NCBI RefSeq assembly: GCF_000317515.1
Contig: NC_019738.1
Location: 6,350,001-6,414,000, forward strand
Direction: 5' to 3'
Origin: Allocoleopsis franciscana PCC 7113
Lineage (GTDB): Bacteria; Cyanobacteriota; Cyanobacteriia; Cyanobacteriales; Coleofasciculaceae
Length of the DNA: 64,000 bases
Positions 8,306 through 17,091 of the stretch are shown one piece after another; position 1 is the first letter of the stretch; each line of letters opens with the position of its first letter. Below the pieces are notes generated by a model that saw nothing but the letters and a program-made list of their open reading frames with translations, made no database searches and was not told the origin of the DNA. Made by a program: the position numbers and the translations under genes.

Positions 8306-10012
8306 ATGGAAAAACCGATTCGATATGCACCTACCCCTTCGGGAACCCTCAGCCGCAAGCCAGTATTTCCCCGCGTGCGTTTCAGTGGTTGGACAGTTCT
8401 GGTTATGGCGATCGCTTTTTTGATATCGACGCCAGTCCTATTTGTATTAAGCAACATCTTCACGGACTCTGGCGAGGTGTGGAAGCATCTAGCAGAAACA
8501 GTCTTGTGGCGTTATATCACCAACTCGTTTTGGTTGATGATGGGGGTCGGCTGTGGTGTGTTAGTGATTGGGGTGGGGACGGCATGGCTGGTAACAATGT
8601 GTCGCTTTCCAGGGAGTCGTCTATTTGAATGGGCACTATTGCTCCCTCTGGCTGCACCGGCTTATGTGTTGGCTTACACCTATACGGACTTTTTGGAATT
8701 TTCGGGGCCTGTACAAACAGCACTGCGTAATCTGTTCGGTTGGGGGTATGGAGACTATTGGTTTCCCAATGTGCGATCGCTTTGGGGAGCCATTGTCATG
8801 CTGACATTAGTTCTGTATCCCTACGTTTATCTGCTGGCGCGGGTTGCCTTTTTAGAGCAATCGGTATGTGCTCTAGAGGCCAGCCGGACGCTGGGTTGTG
8901 GCCCTTGGCGGAGTTTCGCGACCGTTGCCTTACCTTTGGCACGACCTTCCATTGTTGCTGGTTTAGCACTCGCTCTGATGGAAACTCTAAACGACTTCGG
9001 CACCGTGCAGTATTTTGGTGTTGATACCTTCACGACTGGCATCTATCGGACTTGGTTTGGATTGGGTGAGCGAGTGGCGGCGACTCAACTGGCAGCTTTT
9101 CTGTTGTTATTCATCCTTTGGTTGATTTTGCTGGAGCGTTGGTCGCGTCGTCGAGCGCGATATTATCAGAGTGCCGCCGCACACCGCCGACTGCCGAGTT
9201 ATCAACTCCGGGGAATACGGGCTATCGGTGCTGGATTGGCTTGTTTTGTCCCCCTCGCTCTGGGTTTTCTGCTGCCAGCCGTCATTCTGCTGGATATGAC
9301 CCTTAAAAATGCCGAAATTACACTAGATCAGCGCTTTTGGGGCTTTGCCCGTAATAGTTTCATCCTCGCTGCACTCACTGCTGCTTTGGGAGTCGCGATC
9401 GCAATTGTAATGGCCTATGGGTTACGTCTGCGATCAAATGCAGCGATGCGTCTCTCAGCACGCGTTGCTTCAATGGGTTACGCTGTGCCCGGTTCGGTGA
9501 TTGCGGTAGGTATCCTCATCCCTATTGGTGGGCTGGATAATGCGATCGATGCTTGGATGCGAAGCCGCTTTGGCATCTCAACGGGTTTGCTCTTAAGTGG
9601 CACCATTACCGCGCTGGTATTTGCTTATTTAGTGCGTTTCCTTGCCGTTTCCTTCAGCACTGTTGAAGCAAGTCTGGGCAAAATCAAGCCGAGTTTAGAT
9701 GATGCGGCGCGATCGCTCGGATGCAACTCAACGAGTACTCTAGTTAAAGTACATATCCCCCTCATGTGGGGCGGTTTGCTGACGGCAGGAATGATGGTGT
9801 TTGTGGATGTGATGAAGGAACTGCCGGCCACCCTGATCGTTCGACCTTTTAACTTTGACACCCTAGCCGTTCGAGTATACAATCTGGCTTCCGACGAGCG
9901 GTTAGCGGAGGCAGCAGGGCCAGCACTAGCGATCGTCGCGGTGGGGATTATACCCGTCATTCTTTTGAGTTTGAGGATTACTGGGTCTCGGAGAAATCAA
10001 ATTGATAGTTAA
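8306..10012 (+). CDS. futB: Fe(III) ABC transporter permease, FutB/FbpB type (fused double permease)
   Basis: A 568-residue inner-membrane protein made of two homologous permease halves (about 1-280 and 290-560), each with about six hydrophobic helices. Each half carries an EAA-like loop for the ATPase: ALEASRTLGCGPWRSF in the first and DDAARSLGCNSTSTL in the second. This is the arrangement of FbpB/FutB ferric-iron permeases. The partner ATPase (FutC) is not in the window. Two FutA-type binding proteins lie 0.7-3 kb downstream on the other strand, supporting iron as substrate. The next gene starts immediately after its stop codon. Confidence 0.87.
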   Translation: MEKPIRYAPTPSGTLSRKPVFPRVRFSGWTVLVMAIAFLISTPVLFVLSNIFTDSGEVWKHLAETVLWRYITNSFWLMMGVGCGVLVIGVGTAWLVTMCRFPGSRLFEWALLLPLAAPAYVLAYTYTDFLEFSGPVQTALRNLFGWGYGDYWFPNVRSLWGAIVMLTLVLYPYVYLLARVAFLEQSVCALEASRTLGCGPWRSFATVALPLARPSIVAGLALALMETLNDFGTVQYFGVDTFTTGIYRTWFGLGERVAATQLAAFLLLFILWLILLERWSRRRARYYQSAAAHRRLPSYQLRGIRAIGAGLACFVPLALGFLLPAVILLDMTLKNAEITLDQRFWGFARNSFILAALTAALGVAIAIVMAYGLRLRSNAAMRLSARVASMGYAVPGSVIAVGILIPIGGLDNAIDAWMRSRFGISTGLLLSGTITALVFAYLVRFLAVSFSTVEASLGKIKPSLDDAARSLGCNSTSTLVKVHIPLMWGGLLTAGMMVFVDVMKELPATLIVRPFNFDTLAVRVYNLASDERLAEAAGPALAIVAVGIIPVILLSLRITGSRRNQIDS

Positions 10013-10528
10013 ATGATGAAACCAAGAATTCTTGTTCCATTGCTGTTGCTCTTCACCCTTTGCAGTTGTAAAGGGTCGGGAAACGAAGTGGAAAAATTGA
10101 AGGCGCAATTAAAAGAAACTAAAAAATGCCCCGGTTGCGAATTGAATAGCGTTGATCTGACTGGCACAGATTTGACTGGCGCTGATCTGGCTGGGGCAAA
10201 GCTCAATGATGCTAATCTCAGTGGTGTAAAGCTGAATAATGCTAATCTCAGTGGAGCTTTCCTAGATAACGCAAAGCTCAATGATACCAATCTCAATGGT
10301 GCCAACCTCAGTGGTGCGGGGTTAGCGGCAGCAAATCTCAAGAATGCCGACCTCAGTGGTGCCAATCTTAGTAGTGCTTACTTAAAGGGAGCAGACTTAA
10401 GTGGTTCTCTTTTGAACAATGCCAACCTGAAAGAAGCAGACTTAAGTACTGCCAAGCTAGAGGGTGCCAAGCTAGAGGGTGCGAACCTCAGTGGCGCAAT
10501 CATGCCTGATGGCACCCTTAAAAAATAA
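10013..10528 (+). CDS. Pentapeptide-repeat lipoprotein
   Basis: A 171-residue protein with a lipoprotein signal: MMKPRILVPLLLLFTLC followed by the lipidated Cys in LCSC (residues 17-19). After a short charged spacer come about 23 pentapeptide repeats of the A(D/N)LxG type (about 43-165), predicted to form a right-handed quadrilateral beta-helix. The tail IMPDGTLKK closes the helix, as in other cyanobacterial pentapeptide proteins. The ATG directly follows the futB TAA with no gap, so it is translated from the same message. Its role is unknown; a periplasmic partner of the iron permease is an inference from position alone. Confidence 0.85.
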   Translation: MMKPRILVPLLLLFTLCSCKGSGNEVEKLKAQLKETKKCPGCELNSVDLTGTDLTGADLAGAKLNDANLSGVKLNNANLSGAFLDNAKLNDTNLNGANLSGAGLAAANLKNADLSGANLSSAYLKGADLSGSLLNNANLKEADLSTAKLEGAKLEGANLSGAIMPDGTLKK

Positions 10529-10587
10529 CTGTTTGAACACTTTTTACTCTTTACTTGTGTTATATCAAGTTACAAATTGCTATCAAT

Positions 10588-10623
10588 AAAAAGGCGTACC
10601 CCTTGCAAAGAGTACGCCTTTTT
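10588..10623. terminator. Rho-independent terminator, bidirectional
   Basis: AAAAAGGCGTAC pairs perfectly with GTACGCCTTTTT around a 12-base loop, giving a T-run on both strands. It lies between the convergent pentapeptide lipoprotein (+) and futA2-type (-) genes and can end both transcripts. Confidence 0.88.
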
Positions 10624-10751
10624 ATATCATTTCTATTTACATCGGAATTATTCAAAAAAATCAGAGTCTGTCTGCGTTAAAAGTATGATTCCAATGCAAA
10701 ATAAATCGATATTGATGGCAACAGTCAAGATGTTTGTGCTGAGTTTCTATT

Positions 10752-11804
10752 TTACTTCCATCCAGCACGATCCATGATTTTAAGGGCGTCCGGATTGTTC
10801 TTACCAAACACGGCAGCAAGAGTTTTATCATCGCCCTTTAATTGCCCAAATGTCTTTACAACATCAGCCGGAGCGACACTCTTAATGACAGGGTATTCAT
10901 AGTTGTTCTTGGCAAATATTTCTTGAGCTTCTGGACTTGCCAGGTACTCAATAAACTGTTGTGCTCCCTGTTTATTTTTGGAAGTCTTGACTACAGCCGC
11001 GCCACAGATGTTAACGTGGGTACCCCGATCTCTCTGATTGGGGAAGAACACGCGAACTTTTTGTGCGATCGCTTTTTCTTCCGGCTTCTTGGAATTCGCA
11101 AGACGGGCGACGTAGTAATGGTTAGCGATCGCAATGTCCCCTACACCATCCGCAACTGCCTTAATTTGAGCCGTATCATTGCCTTCCGGGGGACGGGCGA
11201 AGTTGCCAACAAGACCACGTACCCATTCCTCAGTTTTTTCAGGGCTATGTGCTGCGAGTAACCACCCCACGAGAGACTGGTTGTAGACGTTACTTGATGA
11301 GCGCACGAGGATTTTACCTTTCCATTTAGAATTGGCTAAATCTTCGTAAGTTGACAGTTGGGATGGATTCACCCTGTCTTTGTTGTATACAATGACTCGC
11401 GCCCGCCTCGAGAGACCAAACCAGGTCTTGTCCGGGTCTCTAAGGTTTGCTGGAATGGCAGTGTCCAGCACCCGCGAAGAAATAGGTTGCAAGATACCAG
11501 CTTCTTTTGCCCGCCATAGGTTACCAGCGTCCACAGTAACTATCACATCGGCTGGGCTATTGGCACCCTCGCTTTTAATCCGTTCGATTAATTCTTCAGC
11601 TTTAGCCTCAACTAAGTTGACCTTGATGCCGGTCTTTCTGGTAAAGCTTTCGTATAGTGCATTATCTGTGTCATAGTGACGTGCGGAATAAAGGTTAATC
11701 ACTTTTTCCTGGGCAATACCAGGGGCTGGCTGAGTCAAATGTCCCACCGTCACTACAAGTAGGGCGGTGATGGCAGCCATCAAGACACGTCGAGTAATTT
11801 TCAT
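10752..11804 (-). CDS. futA: Fe(III)-binding periplasmic protein, FutA type (soluble)
   Basis: A 350-residue ferric-iron-binding protein of the FutA/FbpA/IdiA family. It starts with a cleavable-type signal (positively charged start, hydrophobic stretch to about residue 25, PGIAQ) and has no lipobox Cys. The mature protein opens [17 protein letters not shown], the hallmark FutA start with iron-coordinating Tyr/His candidates, then NHYYVARL and [15 protein letters not shown]. It would capture Fe(III) in the periplasm for the FutB permease encoded nearby. It is a clear paralogue of the gene at 12190-13272, which is instead a lipoprotein. Single-gene transcript with its own upstream region. Confidence 0.9.
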   Translation of the reverse strand: MKITRRVLMAAITALLVVTVGHLTQPAPGIAQEKVINLYSARHYDTDNALYESFTRKTGIKVNLVEAKAEELIERIKSEGANSPADVIVTVDAGNLWRAKEAGILQPISSRVLDTAIPANLRDPDKTWFGLSRRARVIVYNKDRVNPSQLSTYEDLANSKWKGKILVRSSSNVYNQSLVGWLLAAHSPEKTEEWVRGLVGNFARPPEGNDTAQIKAVADGVGDIAIANHYYVARLANSKKPEEKAIAQKVRVFFPNQRDRGTHVNICGAAVVKTSKNKQGAQQFIEYLASPEAQEIFAKNNYEYPVIKSVAPADVVKTFGQLKGDDKTLAAVFGKNNPDALKIMDRAGWK

Positions 11805-12189
11805 CTTCTCTGTTAGTATTTTTGTTTGATTTTTACCTTCGAGGTATTGTACTACTAATGCAATTAATTCTTGATTAATCCCTAAACATTTTTCTACCTT
11901 ATAACTGGGGAGTGGTGGTTTCAGGTTTTACATTAGATAAAAATATTTGTCAAGCCCCTGGTTTAATTGTGAATCTATTGCAGCAAGTCGATTCCTACCA
12001 ATAGCCTTGGGAGTGAGTTACTTAAGTCCAATGAACTGATTGGAGTGCAATCTGTACAACCGTTGCAACTTTCGGGATACACGAATCGAGCGATCGCATC
12101 TATAAATGAAGTGGCGCACCCGCCGTTGGGTACGCCTGATTTCCATACAAAGCAAACACAAACAGTAGGGACGTTTTGACCGAACGTCT
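11805..12189. other. Intergenic region between the two futA genes
   Basis: No ORF. It contains the upstream element shared with the other futA (11856-11875) and the palindrome at 12165-12193. The remaining bases show nothing recognisable. Confidence 0.5.
11856..11875 (-). promoter_or_regulatory. Shared futA upstream element, possible Fur box
   Basis: On the plus strand this reads TAATGCAATTAATTCTTGAT. A close copy (TAATGCGATAGATTCTTAAT, 13346-13365) precedes the other futA. The AT-rich AAGAATnnATnGCA core loosely fits a 7-1-7 Fur site. Assignment to Fur is inference; the conservation between the two promoters is seen directly. Confidence 0.4.
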
Positions 12190-12193
12190 CTAC
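12165..12193. repeat. GTAGAGACGTT palindrome overlapping the futA1-type stop codon
   Basis: GTAGGGACGTT and AACGTCTCTAC form an 11-bp stem with one wobble around a 7-base loop. The TAG stop of the lipoprotein futA lies inside the right arm (12190-12192). It matches a palindrome common in cyanobacterial intergenic DNA and may serve as the gene's terminator. Confidence 0.7.
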
Positions 12194-13272
12194 TTCCACC
12201 CAGAGCGATCCATCAGCTTAACCGCTTCCGGATTCTTTTCACCGTAAGCAACAACTTTGAGATTCGATTCTTTAAAATCTCCAAAGCTAGCAACCGCAGG
12301 ATTCGGCTTCAAACCTGAAGCTACAGGGTACTCATAACTACCATTTGCAAAGATTTCTTGTGCTTCTGGAGTCGCTAAGTACTCAACAAATTTGATGGCA
12401 TTTTCCTTATGGGGAGCCTTAGCGGTGACACCAGCCCCACTAATATTAATATGAGTGCCGCCCTCGTTTTGATTGGGGAAGAAAACCCCAACTTGGGAAG
12501 CCGTTTTTTGCTCTTGAGCGTCTTTTGAATCCTTCAGTCGCCCTATATAGTAATGATTCACGATCGCAACATCACATTGACCGGCTGCCACCGCTTTGAT
12601 TTGTGCTGTATCGTTGCCTTCCGGTGGACGGGCAAAATTACGCACTAAGCCTTTTGCCCATTCTTCAGTCTTTTCAACACCCTTGGTTTCAATTTTTGAG
12701 GCGACGAGAGACTGATTATAGATATTATCTGAACTGCGGACACAAACCCGCCCTTTCCACTGGGGTTGAGCTAAGGCATCATAAGTTGATAGCTGGTCTG
12801 GTTTTACCTTGTCTTTGTTATAAACAATCACACGCGCTCGCTTTGCCAAACCAAACCAGTACCCTTCTGGACTACGCAGATTTGCGGGAACCGCCGACTC
12901 TAGTTTGGCGGAGGAAATCGGTTGCAGAACGCCTTCCTTCTGTGCTCGCCAGAACCCACCCGCATCAACAGTAATCAATACGTCAGCTGGGCTGTTTGCC
13001 CCTTCACTTTTGATGCGTTCAATTAGTTCGTCGGCTTTGCCTTCAATCAGATTTACCTTGATACCCGTCTGTTTGGTAAAGTTTTGGTACAGCGCATTGT
13101 CGGTATCGTAGTGACGGGATGAGTAAAGGTTAATTTCGCCTGCGTTAGCTTTGTTCGCTGTCGCGTTATTGGCATCAGCGTCTGCTTTAGGTTGCTCAGT
13201 GGAACAGCCCACTGTGCTTAGAAGCGCCAATCCAGAGAATAGCGCAACTACACTGCGTTTAGTAACGTTCAT
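12190..13272 (-). CDS. futA: Fe(III)-binding lipoprotein, FutA type
   Basis: A FutA/IdiA-family iron-binding protein of 360 residues from the ATG at 13272. The signal MNVTKRSVVALFSGLALLSTVGC ends in a lipobox (STVGC), so it is membrane-anchored, unlike its paralogue at 10752. After a PKADADANNATANK spacer the mature core opens [16 protein letters not shown] and includes NHYYIGRL. A longer frame to 13320 adds 16 residues ahead of the signal and is unlikely. The pair probably gives a lipid-anchored and a free periplasmic receptor for one FutB/FutC transporter. The stop codon lies in a dispersed palindrome. Confidence 0.9.
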   Translation of the reverse strand: MNVTKRSVVALFSGLALLSTVGCSTEQPKADADANNATANKANAGEINLYSSRHYDTDNALYQNFTKQTGIKVNLIEGKADELIERIKSEGANSPADVLITVDAGGFWRAQKEGVLQPISSAKLESAVPANLRSPEGYWFGLAKRARVIVYNKDKVKPDQLSTYDALAQPQWKGRVCVRSSDNIYNQSLVASKIETKGVEKTEEWAKGLVRNFARPPEGNDTAQIKAVAAGQCDVAIVNHYYIGRLKDSKDAQEQKTASQVGVFFPNQNEGGTHINISGAGVTAKAPHKENAIKFVEYLATPEAQEIFANGSYEYPVASGLKPNPAVASFGDFKESNLKVVAYGEKNPEAVKLMDRSGWK

Positions 13273-13585
13273 TCGCGATCGCTTTTCCTCGTAACTTTCT
13301 CGATTAATGAATGCGGTCAAGTTGCTGACTTGAGTATTTTACCGTTAATGCGATAGATTCTTAATAGTTTAATGAAAAAATCTCTTGAGTAAATCTAGAG
13401 CCTCGTGGAAGCACGGTATACCGTTATCCCTAAATTTCCTGGTTTACATCAGTTTTCAAGTTCATCAAGCTGTAGCCTCTTATGAGGCTCTACTTCCTAG
13501 ATTGACAGACTGAACCCCATATGTGAAAAGCGCACAACGAAGTCCTGAAAATTGCTTATTACCAGACGGATTTCCGCGAAATTCT
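13273..13585. other. Intergenic region with weak hairpin
   Basis: This 313-base gap holds the shared futA upstream element at 13346-13365 and a small hairpin (AGCCTC/GAGGCT, within 13472-13493) downstream of the minus-strand pentapeptide-RidA gene, which could act as a weak terminator. No ORF. Confidence 0.4.
13346..13365 (-). promoter_or_regulatory. Shared futA upstream element, second copy
   Basis: TAATGCGATAGATTCTTAAT on the plus strand, matching 15 of 20 bases with 11856-11875. It sits about 74 bases upstream of the lipoprotein futA start. A candidate iron-responsive operator. Confidence 0.4.
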
Positions 13586-14860
13586 CTAAATAACGGCAAT
13601 ACAATCAATTTCTATCAGAACGTCTTTAGGTAAGCCGGACACCTGTATACAGACACGAGCAGGAGCTGTTGCCTGATCAAAATATTTGGCATAAACCGCA
13701 TTCATTACGGCAAAATTATTCATATCTGCCAGATAAATAGTGGTTTTGATGACATTGTGAAACGTAGCACCAGCCGCTATAAGAATTGCGCCGATATTTG
13801 TCATCACTTGTTCTGTTTGTTTGGCAACATCGTCAGTGTAGACAATGCCATTGAGTCTCATGTCGATCGCAATTTGCCCTGAAATAAAGATGAGTTGACC
13901 GGAAGATGCGATCGCTTGACTATAGGCTCCCACAGGAACCGGAGCTTTATCGGTAAAAATAACTTTACGCGTTGCTGCTATCTGTGTTGTTGAGTTGTTC
14001 CCAGAGGCTTCCAGATTATAGATTTCTCCGTCAGGCATTATCGCCTCACTGAAATCTGTATCCTCAAGGCAAGCACCATAGATATTTGCGTCGGTTAAGT
14101 CGGACTTTTTAAAATTTGCTCCTTTCAGATTCGCGTTCATCAAATCTGCTTTTTGTAGACTTGCTTTTTCTAGATTTGCCCCTCGCAGACAGGTATTTCT
14201 AAGTTTTGCTTGTACAAGGGATGCTCCGGTTAGATCCACTTCAGCCATGTTTAAACCTGACAGATCCAACTGCAAATTTACTGCTCGCAGTTTGGCAGCT
14301 TGTAGATTTGCATCTTGAAGTATCACTCCAGATAGGTTTGCTCTACTCAGATCAGCTCCAACTAACTGTGCCCCCATTAGATTGGCAAGTGTCAGGTCGG
14401 CTTCCCTCAAATCAGCTCCAACTAACAGTGCCCTTGTCAGATTTACACGACTTAGGTTTGCACTACTCAACTTAGCTTGATTTAAGTTGGCATTACTCAA
14501 ATCTACCCATGAGAGTTTTGCCCCACTCAAGTTAGCATCACTAAGGTCTGACCCACTCAGCTCTACTTTACTATGCTGGCCTGCGCTCACCACTGCACTT
14601 AAATTTGCACCTTTCAAGGATGCTCTAGTAAACTTGGCGTAGTCAATTTTTGCCCTATTAAGAGTTGCCCCACTCAAGTCTGCTATTTGCAAATTTGCCC
14701 CGGTTAGGTCAGCCTCAGATAGATTGGTTCCAGTCAGGTCTGCACCTCTTAAATCTATCCCTTGGAGGTTCGTATTTTTAAGGTCTAGTCCACTCAGATT
14801 TTCTGCCTTGAAGTTCCGCTCACCTTTGGCATATCTTCCTAAAAGTTCATTAGCATCCAT
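13586..14860 (-). CDS. Pentapeptide-repeat protein fused to a RidA (YjgF/UK114) domain
   Basis: A 424-residue two-domain protein. Residues about 17-265 are an almost unbroken run of A(D/N)LxG-type pentapeptide repeats, closed by AIMPDGEIY. A short linker (about 270-293) leads to a complete RidA domain (about 295-424). RidA marks are APVPVGAYSQAI, FISGQI, NIGAILIAAGA, VIKTTIYLADM and PARVCIQVSGLPKDVLIEI, with Arg402 at the position that binds the imine/enamine carboxylate in RidA. RidA hydrolyses reactive 2-aminoacrylate-type enamines in the cytosol. No signal peptide is present. The frame is continuous, so the fusion looks genuine; I do not recognise a characterised protein with this architecture. 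Confidence 0.88.
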   Translation of the reverse strand: MDANELLGRYAKGERNFKAENLSGLDLKNTNLQGIDLRGADLTGTNLSEADLTGANLQIADLSGATLNRAKIDYAKFTRASLKGANLSAVVSAGQHSKVELSGSDLSDANLSGAKLSWVDLSNANLNQAKLSSANLSRVNLTRALLVGADLREADLTLANLMGAQLVGADLSRANLSGVILQDANLQAAKLRAVNLQLDLSGLNMAEVDLTGASLVQAKLRNTCLRGANLEKASLQKADLMNANLKGANFKKSDLTDANIYGACLEDTDFSEAIMPDGEIYNLEASGNNSTTQIAATRKVIFTDKAPVPVGAYSQAIASSGQLIFISGQIAIDMRLNGIVYTDDVAKQTEQVMTNIGAILIAAGATFHNVIKTTIYLADMNNFAVMNAVYAKYFDQATAPARVCIQVSGLPKDVLIEIDCIAVI

Positions 14861-14916
14861 CGTTAGCCTCTCAATTCCCCTTGATTTAGTTTAATCTCAA
14901 GGATTTTGCAGCTCTG

Positions 14917-15381
14917 CTAAGACAATCGCGGACGTATCCCATAATGCCGATAATGCCAGTAATCCTTCAGTATCTTGTTATGGTCAAAACAAAGCTGGTC
15001 GGGAATATCCCAAGCGTGAAAAATTCCTAAATTTTTAGCATCATCAGCCGCTTGAGGCTCACCGGTTCCCGTGGCAATAAACACAACACTAAGAGTATGC
15101 TGACGAGGGTCACGGTTGGGGTCTGAATACATGTGAAACTGCTCAATCAGCTCAACCTGCAAACCAATTTCTTCCTGCGCTTCCCGCACCGCTGCGGTTT
15201 CTACAGTCTCCCCATAATCCACAAAACCGCCTGGAATTGCCCAACCTAAGGGAGGATTTTTGCGTTCGATCAAGATAATCGGTCGATGAGGTCGGTCTAC
15301 TAACTCAATAATGATATCAACGGTGGGAACAGGATTTCGGTAGGTCACGAGCTGAGCCAATAAATCTATCGCATGTCGCAC
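14917..15381 (-). CDS. NUDIX hydrolase
   Basis: A 154-residue NUDIX enzyme. The Nudix box runs from [11 protein letters not shown] to REAQEEIGL (about residues 52-74) and matches G-x5-E-x7-REUxEExGU with all metal-binding Glu residues. The surrounding sequence ([14 protein letters not shown] before the box, [21 protein letters not shown] after it) resembles ADP-ribose/NAD-type pyrophosphatases of cyanobacteria. It would cleave a nucleoside diphosphate linked to another moiety; the exact substrate is not readable. It is upstream of the pentapeptide-RidA gene on the same strand (56-base gap), so co-transcription is possible. Confidence 0.88.
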   Translation of the reverse strand: MRHAIDLLAQLVTYRNPVPTVDIIIELVDRPHRPIILIERKNPPLGWAIPGGFVDYGETVETAAVREAQEEIGLQVELIEQFHMYSDPNRDPRQHTLSVVFIATGTGEPQAADDAKNLGIFHAWDIPDQLCFDHNKILKDYWHYRHYGIRPRLS

Positions 15382-15520
15382 TCAGCATAACTGGAGTAGT
15401 GAAGACAAATCTAGTCCCAAGTGTTAATTGAGGTTATCACAATCACATGACTTGGGAATGATCCTCAATCTGTCTCTACCGTGATAGTGTCTTAAAAATT
15501 GCTTCCTCTGATATTTGCTT

Positions 15521-17029
15521 ATGCCGTTTCCCAGATCTAGTGGTATTCTACTTCATCCGACTTCCTTACCTAGTCGCTTTGGTATTGGTGACTTAGGCTT
15601 AGAAGCTTATAAATTTATTGATTTTTTAGCACAGAGTGACCAGCAACTGTGGCAAATCTTACCTTTAGGACCCACGGGATATGGCAACTCTCCTTATATG
15701 TGTTACTCATCAATGGCGGGAAATCCGCTGTTGATTAGCCCAGAAAAACTGCAAGATCAGGGGCTACTAACGGATGAAGATTTTGCCAATCTGCCGGAGT
15801 TTCCCGTTGACCGTGTAGATTATGAGCGGGTGAAGCAAACGAAGATGCCGATGCTTCGTAAAGCCTGCGATCGCTTCCAAGCGAATGCCTCAGAAGTGGA
15901 AAGAAAGCAATTTTCAGGGTTTTGTGACGCGACAGCGAGCTGGCTAGAAGATTATGCTTTGTTCATGGCGCTGCATGATACCTTTGAGGGCACAAGTTGG
16001 CATACTTGGGAACCGGAAATTGCTAAGGCTCATCCAGAGGCGATCGAGAAGTGGCGGCAAAAGTTAAGCGCCCAAATCTATTTCCACCAATACTTGCAGT
16101 TTGAGTTCTTCCGCCAGTGGTCGGAGTTAAAGCAGTACGCCAACTTGCATCATATCCAGATTATTGGTGATATCCCGATTTATGTGGCGCATAATAGTGT
16201 GGATGTCTGGGCGCATCGGGACATTTTTGCGATCAATGAACAGACCGGTGAAGCCGCTTTGATGGCAGGGGTTCCCCCCGATTATTTCAGTGAAGATGGC
16301 CAGTTATGGGGCAATCCAGTTTACAAATGGGAGTCGTTACAGCAGGATAACTTCCGATGGTGGGTGCAACGTGTTCAGGCAACACTGGATTATGTAGACA
16401 TTGTTCGGATTGACCATTTCCGAGCGTTTGAGTCTTACTGGGTGGTTGAACAGGGCGAAACTACTGCCAAGAACGGGAAGTGGGTTGAGGCACCGGGAGA
16501 GGCATTTTTTAAGGTATTGCAAGAGAAGGTGGGCAATCTGCCGATTATTGCGGAGGATTTAGGCACCATCACGCCTGAAGTGTTAGCCTTGCGCGATCGC
16601 TTTGAGTTCCCTGGTATGAAGATTTTGCACTTTGCTTTTGGTGGAGGTCCCGATAATCCTTATTTGCCTTTTAACTATGGGCGTAATTATGTCGCTTATA
16701 GCGGTACTCACGATAATGACACAACAGTAGGCTGGTTCAATCAGCTTTCACAACACGAAAAGGATAGTTTATTACTTTACTTAGGAAGTATTAGCCCTGA
16801 TGGTATTCAGTGGGATTTAATCCGTCTTGCCCTCAGTAGTGTAGCCAACCAAGCAATTATTCCAGTGCAAGATCTCTTAGGTCTGGGTACAGAAGCTCGG
16901 ATGAACTTTCCGAGTAAAGCGGAAGGTAATTGGGAATGGCGCTATCGACCCGATGTGTTGACCGGAGAATTACGCGATCGCCTCAAAACCCTCACTTACA
17001 TTTATGGTCGTGCCCCAATTCGTTCTTAA
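15521..17029 (+). CDS. malQ: 4-alpha-glucanotransferase (amylomaltase, disproportionating enzyme)
   Basis: A GH77 enzyme of 502 residues. It opens MPFPRSSGILLHPTSLPSRFGIGDLG, the standard cyanobacterial MalQ start; the in-frame TTG six bases earlier is not needed. Catalytic signatures are VRIDHFRAF (nucleophile Asp), IIAEDLGTIT (acid/base Glu) and SGTHDNDT (transition-state Asp). MalQ transfers maltooligosaccharide segments between alpha-1,4-glucans in glycogen turnover in the cytosol. It is a single gene converging on the rodZ-like gene, with a shared hairpin between them. Confidence 0.95.
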   Translation: MPFPRSSGILLHPTSLPSRFGIGDLGLEAYKFIDFLAQSDQQLWQILPLGPTGYGNSPYMCYSSMAGNPLLISPEKLQDQGLLTDEDFANLPEFPVDRVDYERVKQTKMPMLRKACDRFQANASEVERKQFSGFCDATASWLEDYALFMALHDTFEGTSWHTWEPEIAKAHPEAIEKWRQKLSAQIYFHQYLQFEFFRQWSELKQYANLHHIQIIGDIPIYVAHNSVDVWAHRDIFAINEQTGEAALMAGVPPDYFSEDGQLWGNPVYKWESLQQDNFRWWVQRVQATLDYVDIVRIDHFRAFESYWVVEQGETTAKNGKWVEAPGEAFFKVLQEKVGNLPIIAEDLGTITPEVLALRDRFEFPGMKILHFAFGGGPDNPYLPFNYGRNYVAYSGTHDNDTTVGWFNQLSQHEKDSLLLYLGSISPDGIQWDLIRLALSSVANQAIIPVQDLLGLGTEARMNFPSKAEGNWEWRYRPDVLTGELRDRLKTLTYIYGRAPIRS

Positions 17030-17032
17030 GTG

Positions 17033-17076
17033 TTAGTTGTTAGTTTCTAGCTGTTAAATAATCACCTAACAACTAA
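17033..17076. terminator. Inverted repeat between convergent malQ and rodZ-like genes
   Basis: TTAGTTGTTAG (17033-17043) and CTAACAACTAA (17066-17076) are perfect inverted repeats with a 22-base loop. Their position 4 bases after the malQ stop and 16 bases from the rodZ-like stop fits a two-way terminator, although the stem is AT-rich. Confidence 0.55.
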
Positions 17077-17091
17077 AATCTAACAACCTAT

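Noticed and set aside
10577-10777. 66-codon plus-strand ORF downstream of the pentapeptide lipoprotein
   Set aside because: It runs through the terminator at 10588-10623 and overlaps the end of futA on the other strand. Its composition is random and it has no ribosome-binding site.
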